Assembly: GCF_010550695.1 (NCBI RefSeq)
Contig: NZ_JAAGOB010000016.1
Coordinates: forward strand, 1 to 64,000
Length of the DNA stretch: 64,000 nucleotides
Source: Phytoactinopolyspora alkaliphila
GTDB taxonomy: Bacteria; Actinomycetota; Actinomycetes; Jiangellales; Jiangellaceae
Direction of reading: 5' to 3'
The notes below the pieces were generated by a model. The model saw only the letters and a list, made by a program, of their open reading frames with translations. It did not search any database and was not told the DNA's origin. The stretch's first letter is position 1. Each line of letters begins with the position of its first letter. Position numbers and translations under genes: made by a program. This document shows positions 8,681 through 17,512 of the stretch, piece by piece.

Positions 8681-9442
8681 CTACTGGTCGGACGAGGACC
8701 GGCGGAAGATCTTCGAACCCAGCCAGACAAGTGGGTCGTAGGAACGATCCACTACGCGTTCCTTGACGGGGATGATGGCGTTGTCGGTGATCTTGATGCT
8801 CTCCGGGCAGACCTCCGTGCAGCATTTGGTGATGTTGCACAGTCCTACACCGGCCTCCTCCTTCGCGGCCTGCCGGTGGTCGCCCGTCTCTAGCGGGTGC
8901 ATCTCCAGCTCGGCGTAGCGCAGGAAGAGCCGCGGCCCGGAGAACGCCTCCTTGTTGTCCTCGTGGTCGCGGACCACGTGGCACACGGACTGGCAGAGGA
9001 AGCACTCGATGCACTTGCGGAACTCCTGTCCGCGCTGCACGTCCTCCTGCTGCATGCGATACGTGCCGTCGGGTTGGCGCGGCTCCGGTGAGAACGCCGG
9101 CACCTTCTTCGCCTTCTCGTAGTTGTACGAGACATCGGTGACCAGGTCGCGGATGACGGGAAAGGTCCGCAGCGGGGTCACGGTGACGGTTTCGTCCGGC
9201 TGGAAGACGGAAAGCCTGGTCATGCAGGTCAGGCGGGGTTTGCCATTGATCTCCGCGCTGCACGAGCCACACTTTCCGGCTTTGCAGTTCCACCGCACGG
9301 CTAGGTCCCCCGCCTGGGTGGCCTGCAGCCGGTGCAACGCGTCGAGGACGACCTCGCCCTCCTCGACCGGAACCACGAAGTCGACCAGCTCACCTCCCGA
9401 CTGGTCGCCTCGCCAGACCTTCATTTTCAGGTCGTAACCCAT
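8681..9442 (-). CDS. sdhB: Succinate dehydrogenase/fumarate reductase iron-sulfur subunit
   Basis: This electron-transfer subunit has 253 residues. Its N-terminal ferredoxin-like domain has the [2Fe-2S] ligand set CKAGKCGSC...C, and its C-terminal domain has CIECFLCQSVC for [4Fe-4S] and CNITKCCTEVCP for [3Fe-4S]. It passes electrons from the FAD subunit to quinone through the membrane anchor. The ATG at 9442 lies 4 bases after the stop of sdhA, so the two are translated together. Length and sequence style match the actinobacterial Sdh1 (Rv0247c-type) family rather than the classic sdhCDAB enzyme. Confidence 0.95.
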   Translation of the reverse strand: MGYDLKMKVWRGDQSGGELVDFVVPVEEGEVVLDALHRLQATQAGDLAVRWNCKAGKCGSCSAEINGKPRLTCMTRLSVFQPDETVTVTPLRTFPVIRDLVTDVSYNYEKAKKVPAFSPEPRQPDGTYRMQQEDVQRGQEFRKCIECFLCQSVCHVVRDHEDNKEAFSGPRLFLRYAELEMHPLETGDHRQAAKEEAGVGLCNITKCCTEVCPESIKITDNAIIPVKERVVDRSYDPLVWLGSKIFRRSSSDQ

Positions 9443-9446
9443 ACGT

Positions 9447-11288
9447 TCACTTCTCCTCGAACAGCTGACGGAGGTCGTCGGGCATGGTCGGCAGCGGCTC
9501 GCGTCGTACGGCGATCGACTCACCGTCGAGCGTGCAGTGCAAGTTGACAGCTCCCCAGCTGTCGTCGGTGGCGGGGAAGTCGTCGCGGGTGTGCCCGCCC
9601 CGGCTCTCGGTCCTCTCGAGCGCGGCACGCGCGATGCACTCCGAGACGCGAAGCATGTTCGCCAGGTCGAGGGAAAGGTGCCAGCCCGGGTTGTACTGGC
9701 GATGCCCCTCGACGCTGATCTGCTGCGCACGTTCGCGCAGCTTGCCCAGGTCCTGAAGCGCCTTCTCCATCTCGTCCGCCGTGCGGATGATGCCCACCAG
9801 GTTGTGCATGACATCCTGCAGGTCCTGCTGCACGGTGTAGGCGTTCTCGCCACCTTGGCGCTCGAACGGTGCGAGCGCGGCCTCGGCCGCGGCGCGGACG
9901 TCGTCGTCGGACACACCAGCCGCCGGCTCCGCCCGGGTCGCGGCCTCAGCGGCGGCCGCTCCTGCTCGCTTGCCGAAGACCAGCAGATCGGACAGCGAGT
10001 TACCGCCGAGCCGGTTCGCACCGTGCATGCCGCCGGCCACTTCACCTGCGGCATACAGGCCGGGGATCGCCGACTCACCGGTGTCGGGATCGACGGCTAC
10101 GCCACCCATTACGTAATGGCAGGTGGGGCCGACCTCCATCGGCTCGGCGGTGATGTCGACATCGGCGAGTTCCTTGAACTGGTGGTACATGGACGGCAGC
10201 CGCCGCTGGATGTACTCCACCGACCGCCGGGAGGCGATGTCGAGGAAAACGCCGCCGTGCGGTGAACCACGCCCGGCCTTGACCTCGGAATTGATCGCGC
10301 GGGCGACCTCGTCCCGGGGAAGCAGTTCCGGAGGTCTGCGGTGCTTGGCCTTGTCCTCGTACCAGCCGTCCGCCTCTTCCTCGGTGTCGGCGGTCTCGGC
10401 CTTGAAGAACTCCGGGATGTAGTCGAACATGAACCGGCGGCCCTCGCTGTTGCGGAGCACGCCACCGTCGCCCCGGACCGACTCGGTCACCAGGATGCCC
10501 TTCACCGACGGCGGCCAGACCATTCCTGTGGGATGGAACTGCACGAACTCCATGTTCACCAGTGACGCGCCCGCTTGCAGTGCAAGCGCGTGGCCGTCAC
10601 CGGTGTACTCCCAGGAGTTGGAGGTGACCTTGTAGGACTTGCCGATGCCGCCGGTGGCGAGAACCACCGTGGGCGCGTCGAAGACGACGAAGCGGCCGCT
10701 CTCGCGCCAGTAGGCGAACGCGCCGGTGATCCGGCCATCGGCAGAGGCGCGCTTCTCAGCCGAAGACGTGGCTTGACCCGACTGGAACAGCTTGGTGACG
10801 GTGCACTCCATGTACACGTCGATGCCGAGGGCGACAGTGCGTTGCTGCAGCGTGCGGATGAGTTCCAGTCCGGTGCGGTCGCCGACGTGGGCGAGCCTGG
10901 CGTATCGGTGGCCCCCGAAGTCACGTTGCGAGATCAGTCCGTCGGCCGTGCGATCGAACAGGGCGCCCCATTCCTCGAGCTCCTGTACCCGGTCCGGGGC
11001 CTCCTGGGCGTGCAGCTGAGCCATCCGCCAATGGTTGAGCATCTTGCCGCCGCGCATGGTGTCCCGGAAGTGCACCTGCCACCCGTCCTCGGGCCAGACG
11101 TTGGCCATGGCCGCGGCGATGCCGCCCTCGGCCATGACGGTGTGTGCCTTGCCGAGCAGCGACTTGCAGATGACCGCGACACGGGCGCCGGCTTCGTGGG
11201 CGGCGATCGCAGCACGCAGTCCCGCTCCGCCCGCGCCCACGATCAGGACGTCGTAGCTGTGGCGCTCGATGCTGCTGGGGTCCGTCAT
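9447..11288 (-). CDS. sdhA: Succinate dehydrogenase/fumarate reductase flavoprotein subunit
   Basis: This is the catalytic FAD subunit, 613 residues. It has the dinucleotide-binding motif VLIVGAGGAGLRAA (about residues 14-27), the FAD-linking region with a histidine, the substrate-site HPTG segment, and the conserved GGVAVDPDTGE and GLYAAGEVAGGMHGANRLGGN motifs. It oxidises succinate to fumarate (or the reverse) on the cytoplasmic side of the membrane. It sits between the membrane anchor and sdhB in one minus-strand operon. Confidence 0.96.
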   Translation of the reverse strand: MTDPSSIERHSYDVLIVGAGGAGLRAAIAAHEAGARVAVICKSLLGKAHTVMAEGGIAAAMANVWPEDGWQVHFRDTMRGGKMLNHWRMAQLHAQEAPDRVQELEEWGALFDRTADGLISQRDFGGHRYARLAHVGDRTGLELIRTLQQRTVALGIDVYMECTVTKLFQSGQATSSAEKRASADGRITGAFAYWRESGRFVVFDAPTVVLATGGIGKSYKVTSNSWEYTGDGHALALQAGASLVNMEFVQFHPTGMVWPPSVKGILVTESVRGDGGVLRNSEGRRFMFDYIPEFFKAETADTEEEADGWYEDKAKHRRPPELLPRDEVARAINSEVKAGRGSPHGGVFLDIASRRSVEYIQRRLPSMYHQFKELADVDITAEPMEVGPTCHYVMGGVAVDPDTGESAIPGLYAAGEVAGGMHGANRLGGNSLSDLLVFGKRAGAAAAEAATRAEPAAGVSDDDVRAAAEAALAPFERQGGENAYTVQQDLQDVMHNLVGIIRTADEMEKALQDLGKLRERAQQISVEGHRQYNPGWHLSLDLANMLRVSECIARAALERTESRGGHTRDDFPATDDSWGAVNLHCTLDGESIAVRREPLPTMPDDLRQLFEEK

Positions 11289-11304
11289 CGGTGAGAAGCT
11301 CCTT

Positions 11305-12168
11305 CTAGAAGAATCGCAGATCGTCGAACCAGCCCGCGGAGACCGCCATGATGTAGAAGTCGGTCAGTGCGAGTGTGCCGAGAGTGATCCACGCGTATTG
11401 CATGTGCCGGGTGTTCAGCTTCGAGACGAACGTCCACCACCGATAGCGAATAGGGCTGCGGGAGAAATGCTTGAGACGCCCGCCGGTGACATGCCGGCAG
11501 GAGTGACAGGACAGCGTGTAAGCCCACAGCATGATCACGTTCCCGACCAGGATCACATTGCCCAGTCCGACCCCGAATCCGTCCTCACCCCCGAAGGCCA
11601 GCACGGCGTCGTAGGTGTTGATCAGGGTGATGACGAACGCCAGGTAGAACGTGTACCTGTGGGCATTCTGGAAGATCAGCGGGAACCGGGTTTCACCGGT
11701 GTACGACTTGTGCCCGTCCGGCACCGCGCAGGCCGGCGGCGACAACCAGAAGCTGCGGTAGTAGGCCTTGCGGTAGTAGTAGCAGGTCAGCCGGAACAGC
11801 AAGAGGAAAGGAAGGCTGAGCGCAGCGTACGGGATCAGCGGGTGGTCGACGAGGAAGCGGCCGAAGTGGGCGGCCTCCGGAAGGCAGCCGTTCGAGATGC
11901 ATGGTGAGTAGAACGGCGTCAGGTAGTGGTGCTCCGCGACGTAGTAATTGCTCTGGAGGAACACTCGCACTGTGGCGTAGGCGACCCATGCGGTCAGCCC
12001 GATCACCGTGAGCGCGGGCGTCACCCAGTAGCGGTCCTGGCGCAGAGTCTTCGGCCTGATCGCGGCGCGCGAAGGCGCGTGAACTCCCCCGGGCAGGTCC
12101 CCGGACGGCTGGGAGCTTCGGGGGGTCGGCGGGTCAGGCTGTGGGGTTTCCGTACCGGTGGTTGTCAT
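11305..12168 (-). CDS. sdhC: Succinate dehydrogenase membrane anchor, Sdh1 type
   Basis: The 287-residue integral membrane protein has about five hydrophobic helices (around residues 48-70, 105-130, 170-190, 200-220, 250-275) after a proline-rich cytoplasmic tail. Its position directly ahead of sdhA and sdhB, and its size close to the Rv0249c-type anchor, identify it as the quinone-binding cytochrome b-like subunit. Histidines in and near the helices could hold heme. Its ATG overlaps the stop of the upstream small gene (TGATG), indicating coupled translation. Confidence 0.88.
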   Translation of the reverse strand: MTTTGTETPQPDPPTPRSSQPSGDLPGGVHAPSRAAIRPKTLRQDRYWVTPALTVIGLTAWVAYATVRVFLQSNYYVAEHHYLTPFYSPCISNGCLPEAAHFGRFLVDHPLIPYAALSLPFLLLFRLTCYYYRKAYYRSFWLSPPACAVPDGHKSYTGETRFPLIFQNAHRYTFYLAFVITLINTYDAVLAFGGEDGFGVGLGNVILVGNVIMLWAYTLSCHSCRHVTGGRLKHFSRSPIRYRWWTFVSKLNTRHMQYAWITLGTLALTDFYIMAVSAGWFDDLRFF

Positions 12169-12464
12169 CAGGGTGCGTGCCGATCCGGTGCGCCGAGACC
12201 TTCGTCTTCCGCGCCGGCCCACATGCTGGGGTCGTACGGCGTGTCCGGAATGGTCTCCAGGGGTCCCGCCGGGGACGGCAGGAGTCCCGGTTGGGGCTCA
12301 CCTAGTTCATCGAGGTCATCGGACAGGCGCGCGACGTCGCTGGCGAGACGCCGTACGCCGAGGGTGTCGCCGTAGGCAACCCGCAACCGGCCGACGGCGG
12401 ACTCCAGCGTGGTGATGGCCGCTGCCACCGCGTCTCTGCTTTCGGACGCACGTGTGGTGCCCAT
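12168..12464 (-). CDS. Small conserved-looking protein at the head of the sdh operon
   Basis: This 98-residue product is not recognised. The first half (residues 10-55) is predicted helical with heptad-like leucine/valine spacing; the second half is acidic and rich in proline. It has no signal peptide or membrane segment. A strong ribosome site (GAAGGAGG) lies 5 nt before the ATG, and its stop overlaps the sdhC start, so it is the first gene of the operon. It could be an assembly or regulatory partner of the dehydrogenase; this rests on position only. Confidence 0.7.
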   Translation of the reverse strand: MGTTRASESRDAVAAAITTLESAVGRLRVAYGDTLGVRRLASDVARLSDDLDELGEPQPGLLPSPAGPLETIPDTPYDPSMWAGAEDEGLGAPDRHAP

Positions 12465-12988
12465 TCAGCCTCCTTCGCGAACGTCGACGGTCGCTCGACC
12501 CGCAGCTTCGCATGCTGAGAGCACCTAAATCCAGAGGTTGCCGGTGATTGATCCAAAAACTAGTCGCCGGCCGGGCTCTGAGGCACGGCCGGCGGGGGCG
12601 GTCGGATGGCGCGGGCGACCGGATAGGCAGGAACCGGCGTGGGGAAGCAAGAGCCTACACGGCCCCGATATCCAGCCGTCTCATAGTTCAGACCAATGGT
12701 GCCCGAATGGCGAAACAGGAGATTTTTCCAAGTGCGGGCATGTCCGTTGGTCATCGCTCGAGTCGCGCCCGACGTGCCGCGCGTCCCGTGGTAAGAGCGC
12801 TCCACAAGAGGATTTTCTGGGCTGCTCGAGCTCAAACTGTTATATTTCGTGCGATCTGGAGACACTTGGGTTGCAGGTCAGTAACGTATGCCTTCGTGAC
12901 TTGTGTCATGGCCACCACGGATGATGGGCTGAGTCAACTCTTTTATTGGGACCCGTGTGGGTCCATAACTTCTCGGAGGAGTCCCATC
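12465..12988. other. Intergenic region between the divergent sdh and peptide-transport operons
   Basis: The 524-bp gap separates two divergent operons and must carry both promoters. It is AT-richer than its surroundings near 12700-12960 (for example TTATATTTCG near 12840). A GGACCC-GTGT-GGGTCC hairpin sits at 12949-12964, 10 bases before the ribosome site of the binding-protein gene. A GCCGGCC/GGCCGGC inverted repeat lies near 12570-12600. I see no convincing gene, and no promoter hexamers I can place with confidence. Confidence 0.5.
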
Positions 12989-14797
12989 TTGACCACCAAG
13001 CGCAGAGGTGCAGCGTTCCTGGCTGTCGCTGCGGCGAGTGCGCTCGTACTCGCCGCATGTGGCGGCGACGATGCCGACGAGACGCCCGCCGACGACGACG
13101 GCGGGGCTGCCGAAGAGCAGCCCGACCCCGATACCGGCGAAGGCCCGAGCGACGTCGAGGTCGTTTATGCTGCCGAGCAGGAGTTCACGAACTACGCCAA
13201 TAACACGTCCGAAGGTAACCTGCTGGCCAACACCCACGTGTTGAACCAGGTCAAGGGCGGCTTCTGGAACTATGGGCCGGATGGCCTGGTGGTACCGGAC
13301 GAGGAGTTCGGCACCTACGATCTGGTGTCCGATGACCCGCAGACCATCGAGTTCAACATCAACCCCGATGCGGTGTGGTCCGACGGCGAGCCCATCGACT
13401 GTGACGATTTCCTCCTCGGTTGGGCGGCGCAGAGCGGCTACTACGAACACCCCACCGAGACCACGGCGGACGGAGAGCCGGCAACGCTGTTCTCCACCGC
13501 GGGCACCACGGGCTATGCGGACTGGGTGAAGCCGGACTGCGAGCCCGGCGACAAGACCATCACCGTCGAGTACGAGACCGTCAACGCCAGCTGGGTGCTG
13601 TACACCGCGGTTGACATGCCGGCTCACGTGGTCGCTCGCGAGGGTGGCATGGCCAGCGGTGACGAGCTCATCGAAGCGATCCGCAACGATGATATCGACG
13701 CGCTGCTGCCCGCTGCTGAGTTTTACAACACCGGCTTCGTCATGAGCCCCGGTGAGCTCCTCCCGGAGGAGATCATTCCGTCGTCCGGCCGCTACAAGCT
13801 GACCGACTGGCAAGCCGGTCAGTCGATCACCATGGAGTACAACGAGAACTACTGGGGCACGCCGCCGGCGGCGAGGACCATCATCTTCCGCTTCCTGGAT
13901 GCCAACCAGCAGGCGCAGGCGCTGCAGAACCAAGAGATCGACATCATGGACCCGCAGCCCAGCACCGACCTGGTGAACCAGCTGGAGGGAATGGCGGGCG
14001 TCGAGGTCCACGTCGACGAGTCGTTCACGTACGAGCACGTCGACTTCAACCTACGCGGTGACCACTACTTCAATGACCCGAACCTGCGCCGCTCATTCGG
14101 GCTGTGCCTGCCGCGTCAGCTGATGGTGGAAAACCTGATCCACCCGCAGAACCCGGACGCCGAGGTGCTCAACGCCCGGCTGACGTACTCGTTCCAGCCG
14201 GACTACGACTTCCAGATCGACGGCAACGGTTGGGAAGACTTCGCGGAGCAGGACATCGACGAGTCCCGTCGCCTGCTGGAGGAGGCCGACATGGTCGGCA
14301 CCGAGGTCCGCATCGTCTACACCGAGGCGAACCCGCGCCGTGTCGATCAGGTGGCCCTGATCCGGGACGCCTGCAACCAGGCCGGCTGGGACGTCGTGGA
14401 CGCGGGATCGGCCGACCCGTTCGGCGTCGAGATCCCAGACGGCAACTTCGACGTCGCGATGTACGCCTGGATCGGCTCCGGTTACGTGGCCGGCACCGCC
14501 TCCACCTTCATGACGCCTTCGTCCTGCACCCCTGAGGGCACAGGGAACAACAGCCAGTGCTACTCCAGTGAGGTCGTCGACGACCTCTACCGGGAGCTGT
14601 TGCAGGAGGTCGACGTCGATGCACAGCGTGAGCTCGTGAAGCAGATCGAGACCCAGCTGTGGGCCGACCTGCCAACCATCCCGCTGTTCACCCACCCGTA
14701 CCTGCTGGCATGGGCGGAGGACGTGGAGGGCATCACGCCGAACCCGACGCAGCAGGGCGTCACCTCCACCAAGCACGAATGGAACCGGGCTCTGTAG
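12989..14797 (+). CDS. Peptide ABC transporter substrate-binding lipoprotein
   Basis: The 602-residue extracytoplasmic receptor belongs to the SBP family 5 (DppA/OppA-like). The TTG start at 12989 follows a GGAGGA site with 8-nt spacing and gives a typical signal with lipobox VLAAC, lipidated Cys24, then an Asp/Glu-rich linker. The core contains the family segments around WSDGEPIDCDDF, FRFLDANQQAQAL and the C-terminal LPTIPLFTHPYLLAWAEDV. An apparent longer frame back to 12548 lacks a ribosome site and would bury the signal peptide. It is the first gene of a complete five-gene transporter. Confidence 0.92.
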   Translation: MTTKRRGAAFLAVAAASALVLAACGGDDADETPADDDGGAAEEQPDPDTGEGPSDVEVVYAAEQEFTNYANNTSEGNLLANTHVLNQVKGGFWNYGPDGLVVPDEEFGTYDLVSDDPQTIEFNINPDAVWSDGEPIDCDDFLLGWAAQSGYYEHPTETTADGEPATLFSTAGTTGYADWVKPDCEPGDKTITVEYETVNASWVLYTAVDMPAHVVAREGGMASGDELIEAIRNDDIDALLPAAEFYNTGFVMSPGELLPEEIIPSSGRYKLTDWQAGQSITMEYNENYWGTPPAARTIIFRFLDANQQAQALQNQEIDIMDPQPSTDLVNQLEGMAGVEVHVDESFTYEHVDFNLRGDHYFNDPNLRRSFGLCLPRQLMVENLIHPQNPDAEVLNARLTYSFQPDYDFQIDGNGWEDFAEQDIDESRRLLEEADMVGTEVRIVYTEANPRRVDQVALIRDACNQAGWDVVDAGSADPFGVEIPDGNFDVAMYAWIGSGYVAGTASTFMTPSSCTPEGTGNNSQCYSSEVVDDLYRELLQEVDVDAQRELVKQIETQLWADLPTIPLFTHPYLLAWAEDVEGITPNPTQQGVTSTKHEWNRAL

Positions 14798-14865
14798 CTT
14801 GGATCCAACGGTTTCGCCGCCTGTGAGCTGACCAGCTCGGCAGGCGGTGAGCACCGGACTGGCGC

Positions 14866-14894
14866 GGGGCCAGGAGCCCATGGTTCCTGGCCCC
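14866..14894 (+). terminator. Intercistronic hairpin after the binding-protein gene
   Basis: GGGGCCAGGA (14866-14875) and TCCTGGCCCC (14885-14894) form a perfect 10-bp stem with a 9-nt loop. A weaker CCGCCTG/CAGGCGG stem lies just upstream (14817-14847). No T tract follows, so this is more likely an attenuator or mRNA stabiliser, letting the binding protein be made in excess over the permeases, than a full stop. Confidence 0.6.
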
Positions 14895-14949
14895 GACGCC
14901 TGACATACTCCTCATACTTTGACCGTTCCCGACGATACGGAGGTGGCGC

Positions 14950-16461
14950 GTGGCCGTCTTCATGGCACGGAGACTGGTCATCTCCATCTTCACGTTGCTG
15001 GCAGCATCGTTCATCGTTTTCTGGGGCACCTCGATCGCGGGTGACCCGATGGCCGATCTGCGGGGTCTGCAAGATGAAGGCCAGGCCCAGCAGCAGATGA
15101 TGGCCCGGCGTGAGCGGATGAACCTCGACGTGCCGGTGATCCTGCGGTACTTCCTCTGGCTTGGTGATCTGTTCACCGGTGACCTCGGAGTGAACAAGTT
15201 CGGCCAGTCGGTCAGCGGCATCCTCGCCCCTGCGGTGTCCGCGACGTTGCAGCTGGTCATCGCGGCCACCGTCCTCGCCATCGTGCTCGGCGTCACCATC
15301 GGCATCGTGTCAGCCCTTCGCCAGTACAGTGGCTTCGACTACACGCTGACCTTCGCCGCATTCTTGTTCTTCTCGCTGCCGGTCTTCTGGGTCGCCGTGA
15401 TGCTCAAGCAGTTCGGCGCAATCAAGTTCAACGACTGGCTACGCGATCCCACCATCCCGCTGCCTGTCATATTGGTGTTCGCGGTGCTGAGCGGTCTGGC
15501 CTGGATGGCTATCGCCGGTGGCAGCCGGCAGCGCAGGCTCACCGCACTCGGGGTCGCGTTCGTCGCGACCGCGGGCCTGCTGTGGACGCTGTCCGAGACG
15601 GGCTGGTTCTCCGACCCGGGCCTCGGCGTTATCGCCGTTCTCGTTCTCGCATTCGGCAGCGCGGCCGGGGTCACGTTCCTGATCGCCGGCTTCCGGCATC
15701 GTCCTCCACTCTTCGCGGCACTGGCCACGGCGGCCGTCGGCTTCGTGTTCTACCTGGCTTCCGAACCCATCCTGGAAGAGCCGAACTGGGGTCTGATCTT
15801 CCTGCTTGCCCTCGTCGCGATAGCCGTCGGTCTGGGGATCGGATACCTGCTCGGCGGGCTCCAGCGTCGCCAGGCGATGGCCGTCGGCGCGGTGACCGCC
15901 ATCCTGGTCGGCGGGATCATCTTCGTCGATTACATGCTGCAGTCCTACGGTGACTACTACGGGCGGGTCCGCGGCCGCCCGATCTCGACCATCGGCGCGA
16001 GCACACCGAACTTCCGAGGTGGCTTCTGGGAGTCCGGGCTCGATTCGGCCGGTCACCTCATCTTGCCGACTATGGCACTGCTGCTCATCTCGTTCGCCAC
16101 TTACACCCGCTATACGCGGGCGAGCATGCTCGAGGTGATGAACCAGGACTACGTCCGGACGGCACGGTCGAAGGGGCTGACCGAACGGACCACAGTCACC
16201 AAACACGCGTTCCGCAATGCCTTGATCCCCGTCACCACACTGATGGCCTTCGACTTCGGTGCGGTGATCGGGGGCGCCGTGATCACCGAGCGGGTATTCG
16301 GCTGGCAGGGCATGGGCTTCATGTTCATCAAGGGCCTGCAAGACGTCGACCCGCCGCCTGTGATGGCGTTCTTCCTGATAGCCGGCGGTTCGATCGTGGT
16401 GTTCAACATGCTGGCCGACATCGCCTACGCCTATCTCGACCCGCGGATCCGGGTGTCGTGA
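14950..16461 (+). CDS. Peptide ABC transporter permease, DppB type with large insertion
   Basis: The 503-residue membrane protein starts at GTG 14950 behind a GGAGG site. Residues 1-165 match a DppB N-terminus (ARRLVISIFTLL, then the first periplasmic loop and three helices). Residues 368-503 carry the second half, with the cytoplasmic EAA-type loop around NQDYVRTARSKGL that contacts the ATPases. Between them, about residues 170-335, is an insertion with roughly five or six extra hydrophobic helices not found in ordinary 310-330 residue DppB proteins. It forms the channel with the next gene. Confidence 0.9.
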   Translation: MAVFMARRLVISIFTLLAASFIVFWGTSIAGDPMADLRGLQDEGQAQQQMMARRERMNLDVPVILRYFLWLGDLFTGDLGVNKFGQSVSGILAPAVSATLQLVIAATVLAIVLGVTIGIVSALRQYSGFDYTLTFAAFLFFSLPVFWVAVMLKQFGAIKFNDWLRDPTIPLPVILVFAVLSGLAWMAIAGGSRQRRLTALGVAFVATAGLLWTLSETGWFSDPGLGVIAVLVLAFGSAAGVTFLIAGFRHRPPLFAALATAAVGFVFYLASEPILEEPNWGLIFLLALVAIAVGLGIGYLLGGLQRRQAMAVGAVTAILVGGIIFVDYMLQSYGDYYGRVRGRPISTIGASTPNFRGGFWESGLDSAGHLILPTMALLLISFATYTRYTRASMLEVMNQDYVRTARSKGLTERTTVTKHAFRNALIPVTTLMAFDFGAVIGGAVITERVFGWQGMGFMFIKGLQDVDPPPVMAFFLIAGGSIVVFNMLADIAYAYLDPRIRVS

Positions 16462-16519
16462 TGGCAGAGCTGAGGACCATGGCGCGTGGAGCACGAGCAG
16501 AAGAGCGGAGGTGTCCCCT

Positions 16520-17512
16520 GTGAGTACCGAGACCAGTCAGCCCAACCCGGCTCGCGGCACGCCCAGCGACGCGGCGGAGGGGATGAGCGTCGTCGCACGG
16601 ACGCAGGGGCAGATCATCCGGCGGCGGTTCTTCCGGCACCGGGCCGCCATCGGCGGAATGATCACTCTCGGAGCGGTCATCATCCTCGCCTACTCCTCGA
16701 TCGGGTTCGGCCCGTTCCCGGGCTGGTGGGACAAGACGTACTACTCCACGGCTTCGGTCGTCGACGGCGGCCGGCCGACGTTGAGCCTGTTGCCGTCCTT
16801 CCTCGGCGGTAAAGGCTTGCGCTGGGGCGAGCACCCGTTCGGCCAGGACAATGTAGGTATCGACTACTTCGCGCTGGTGATGCGCGGCACCCAGCAATCG
16901 CTCGTGGTGGCGTTCCTGATCGGGATCGTCTCCACCGCCATCGGCGCCTCGGTCGGGGCGACGGCCGGTTTCTTCCGGGGTCGCACAGAGGCTGTGCTGA
17001 TGCGGGCCACCGATGTCATCATCGCCATCCCGACGCTGATCTTCGCGGCCATTCTCGCGGCGGCGGCCGGCCGGGCCGGCATCGTCGCGCTGGGCTTGGC
17101 CATCGGCGCGGTGACGTGGACGGGCTTGGCGCGTCTGGTCCGCGGGGAGTTTTTGTCTCTGCGGGAAAAGGAATTCGTCGAGGCGGCGAGGGCGGCCGGC
17201 ACCAAGTCGCGGCGGATCATCTTCAAGCACATCATGCCGAACACCGTGGGCGTGATCATCGTCAGCGCCACCCTGGCCATCGCCGGGGGCATCCTTCTGG
17301 AAACCGCGCTGTCCTACCTCGGCCTCGGTGTGCGTGCCCCCGACGTATCGCTCGGCTCCCTGATAAGCCTCTACGAGACCGCTATGCCGACCCGGCCGTG
17401 GCTATTCTGGTGGCCGGGCATCTTCATCGTCGCCATCGCCCTCTCGGTGAACTTCATCGGTGACGGTTTGCGCGACGCGTTCGATCCTCGACAGACCCGG
17501 GTGCGTGACTGA
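16520..17512 (+). CDS. Peptide ABC transporter permease, DppC type
   Basis: The second channel subunit has 330 residues and about six helices. It has the DppC N-terminal cytoplasmic tail and the EAA-type loop VEAARAAGTKSRRIIFKHIMPN followed by LSYLGLG. The start is taken at GTG 16520, 9 bases after a GAGCGGAGG site; a GTG at 16511 overlaps that site and is less likely. Its stop overlaps the ATG of the ATPase gene (TGATG), so permease and ATPase are translationally coupled. Confidence 0.92.
   Translation: MSTETSQPNPARGTPSDAAEGMSVVARTQGQIIRRRFFRHRAAIGGMITLGAVIILAYSSIGFGPFPGWWDKTYYSTASVVDGGRPTLSLLPSFLGGKGLRWGEHPFGQDNVGIDYFALVMRGTQQSLVVAFLIGIVSTAIGASVGATAGFFRGRTEAVLMRATDVIIAIPTLIFAAILAAAAGRAGIVALGLAIGAVTWTGLARLVRGEFLSLREKEFVEAARAAGTKSRRIIFKHIMPNTVGVIIVSATLAIAGGILLETALSYLGLGVRAPDVSLGSLISLYETAMPTRPWLFWWPGIFIVAIALSVNFIGDGLRDAFDPRQTRVRD

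Noticed and set aside
9443-10078. A longer minus-strand frame upstream of sdhB
   Set aside because: It is out of frame within sdhA and has serine/arginine-rich composition typical of shadow frames in GC-rich genes. sdhB starts at 9442.
12548-12988. A longer plus-strand frame upstream of the binding-protein gene
   Set aside because: No ribosome site, and it would place the lipoprotein signal peptide about 150 residues inside the protein.
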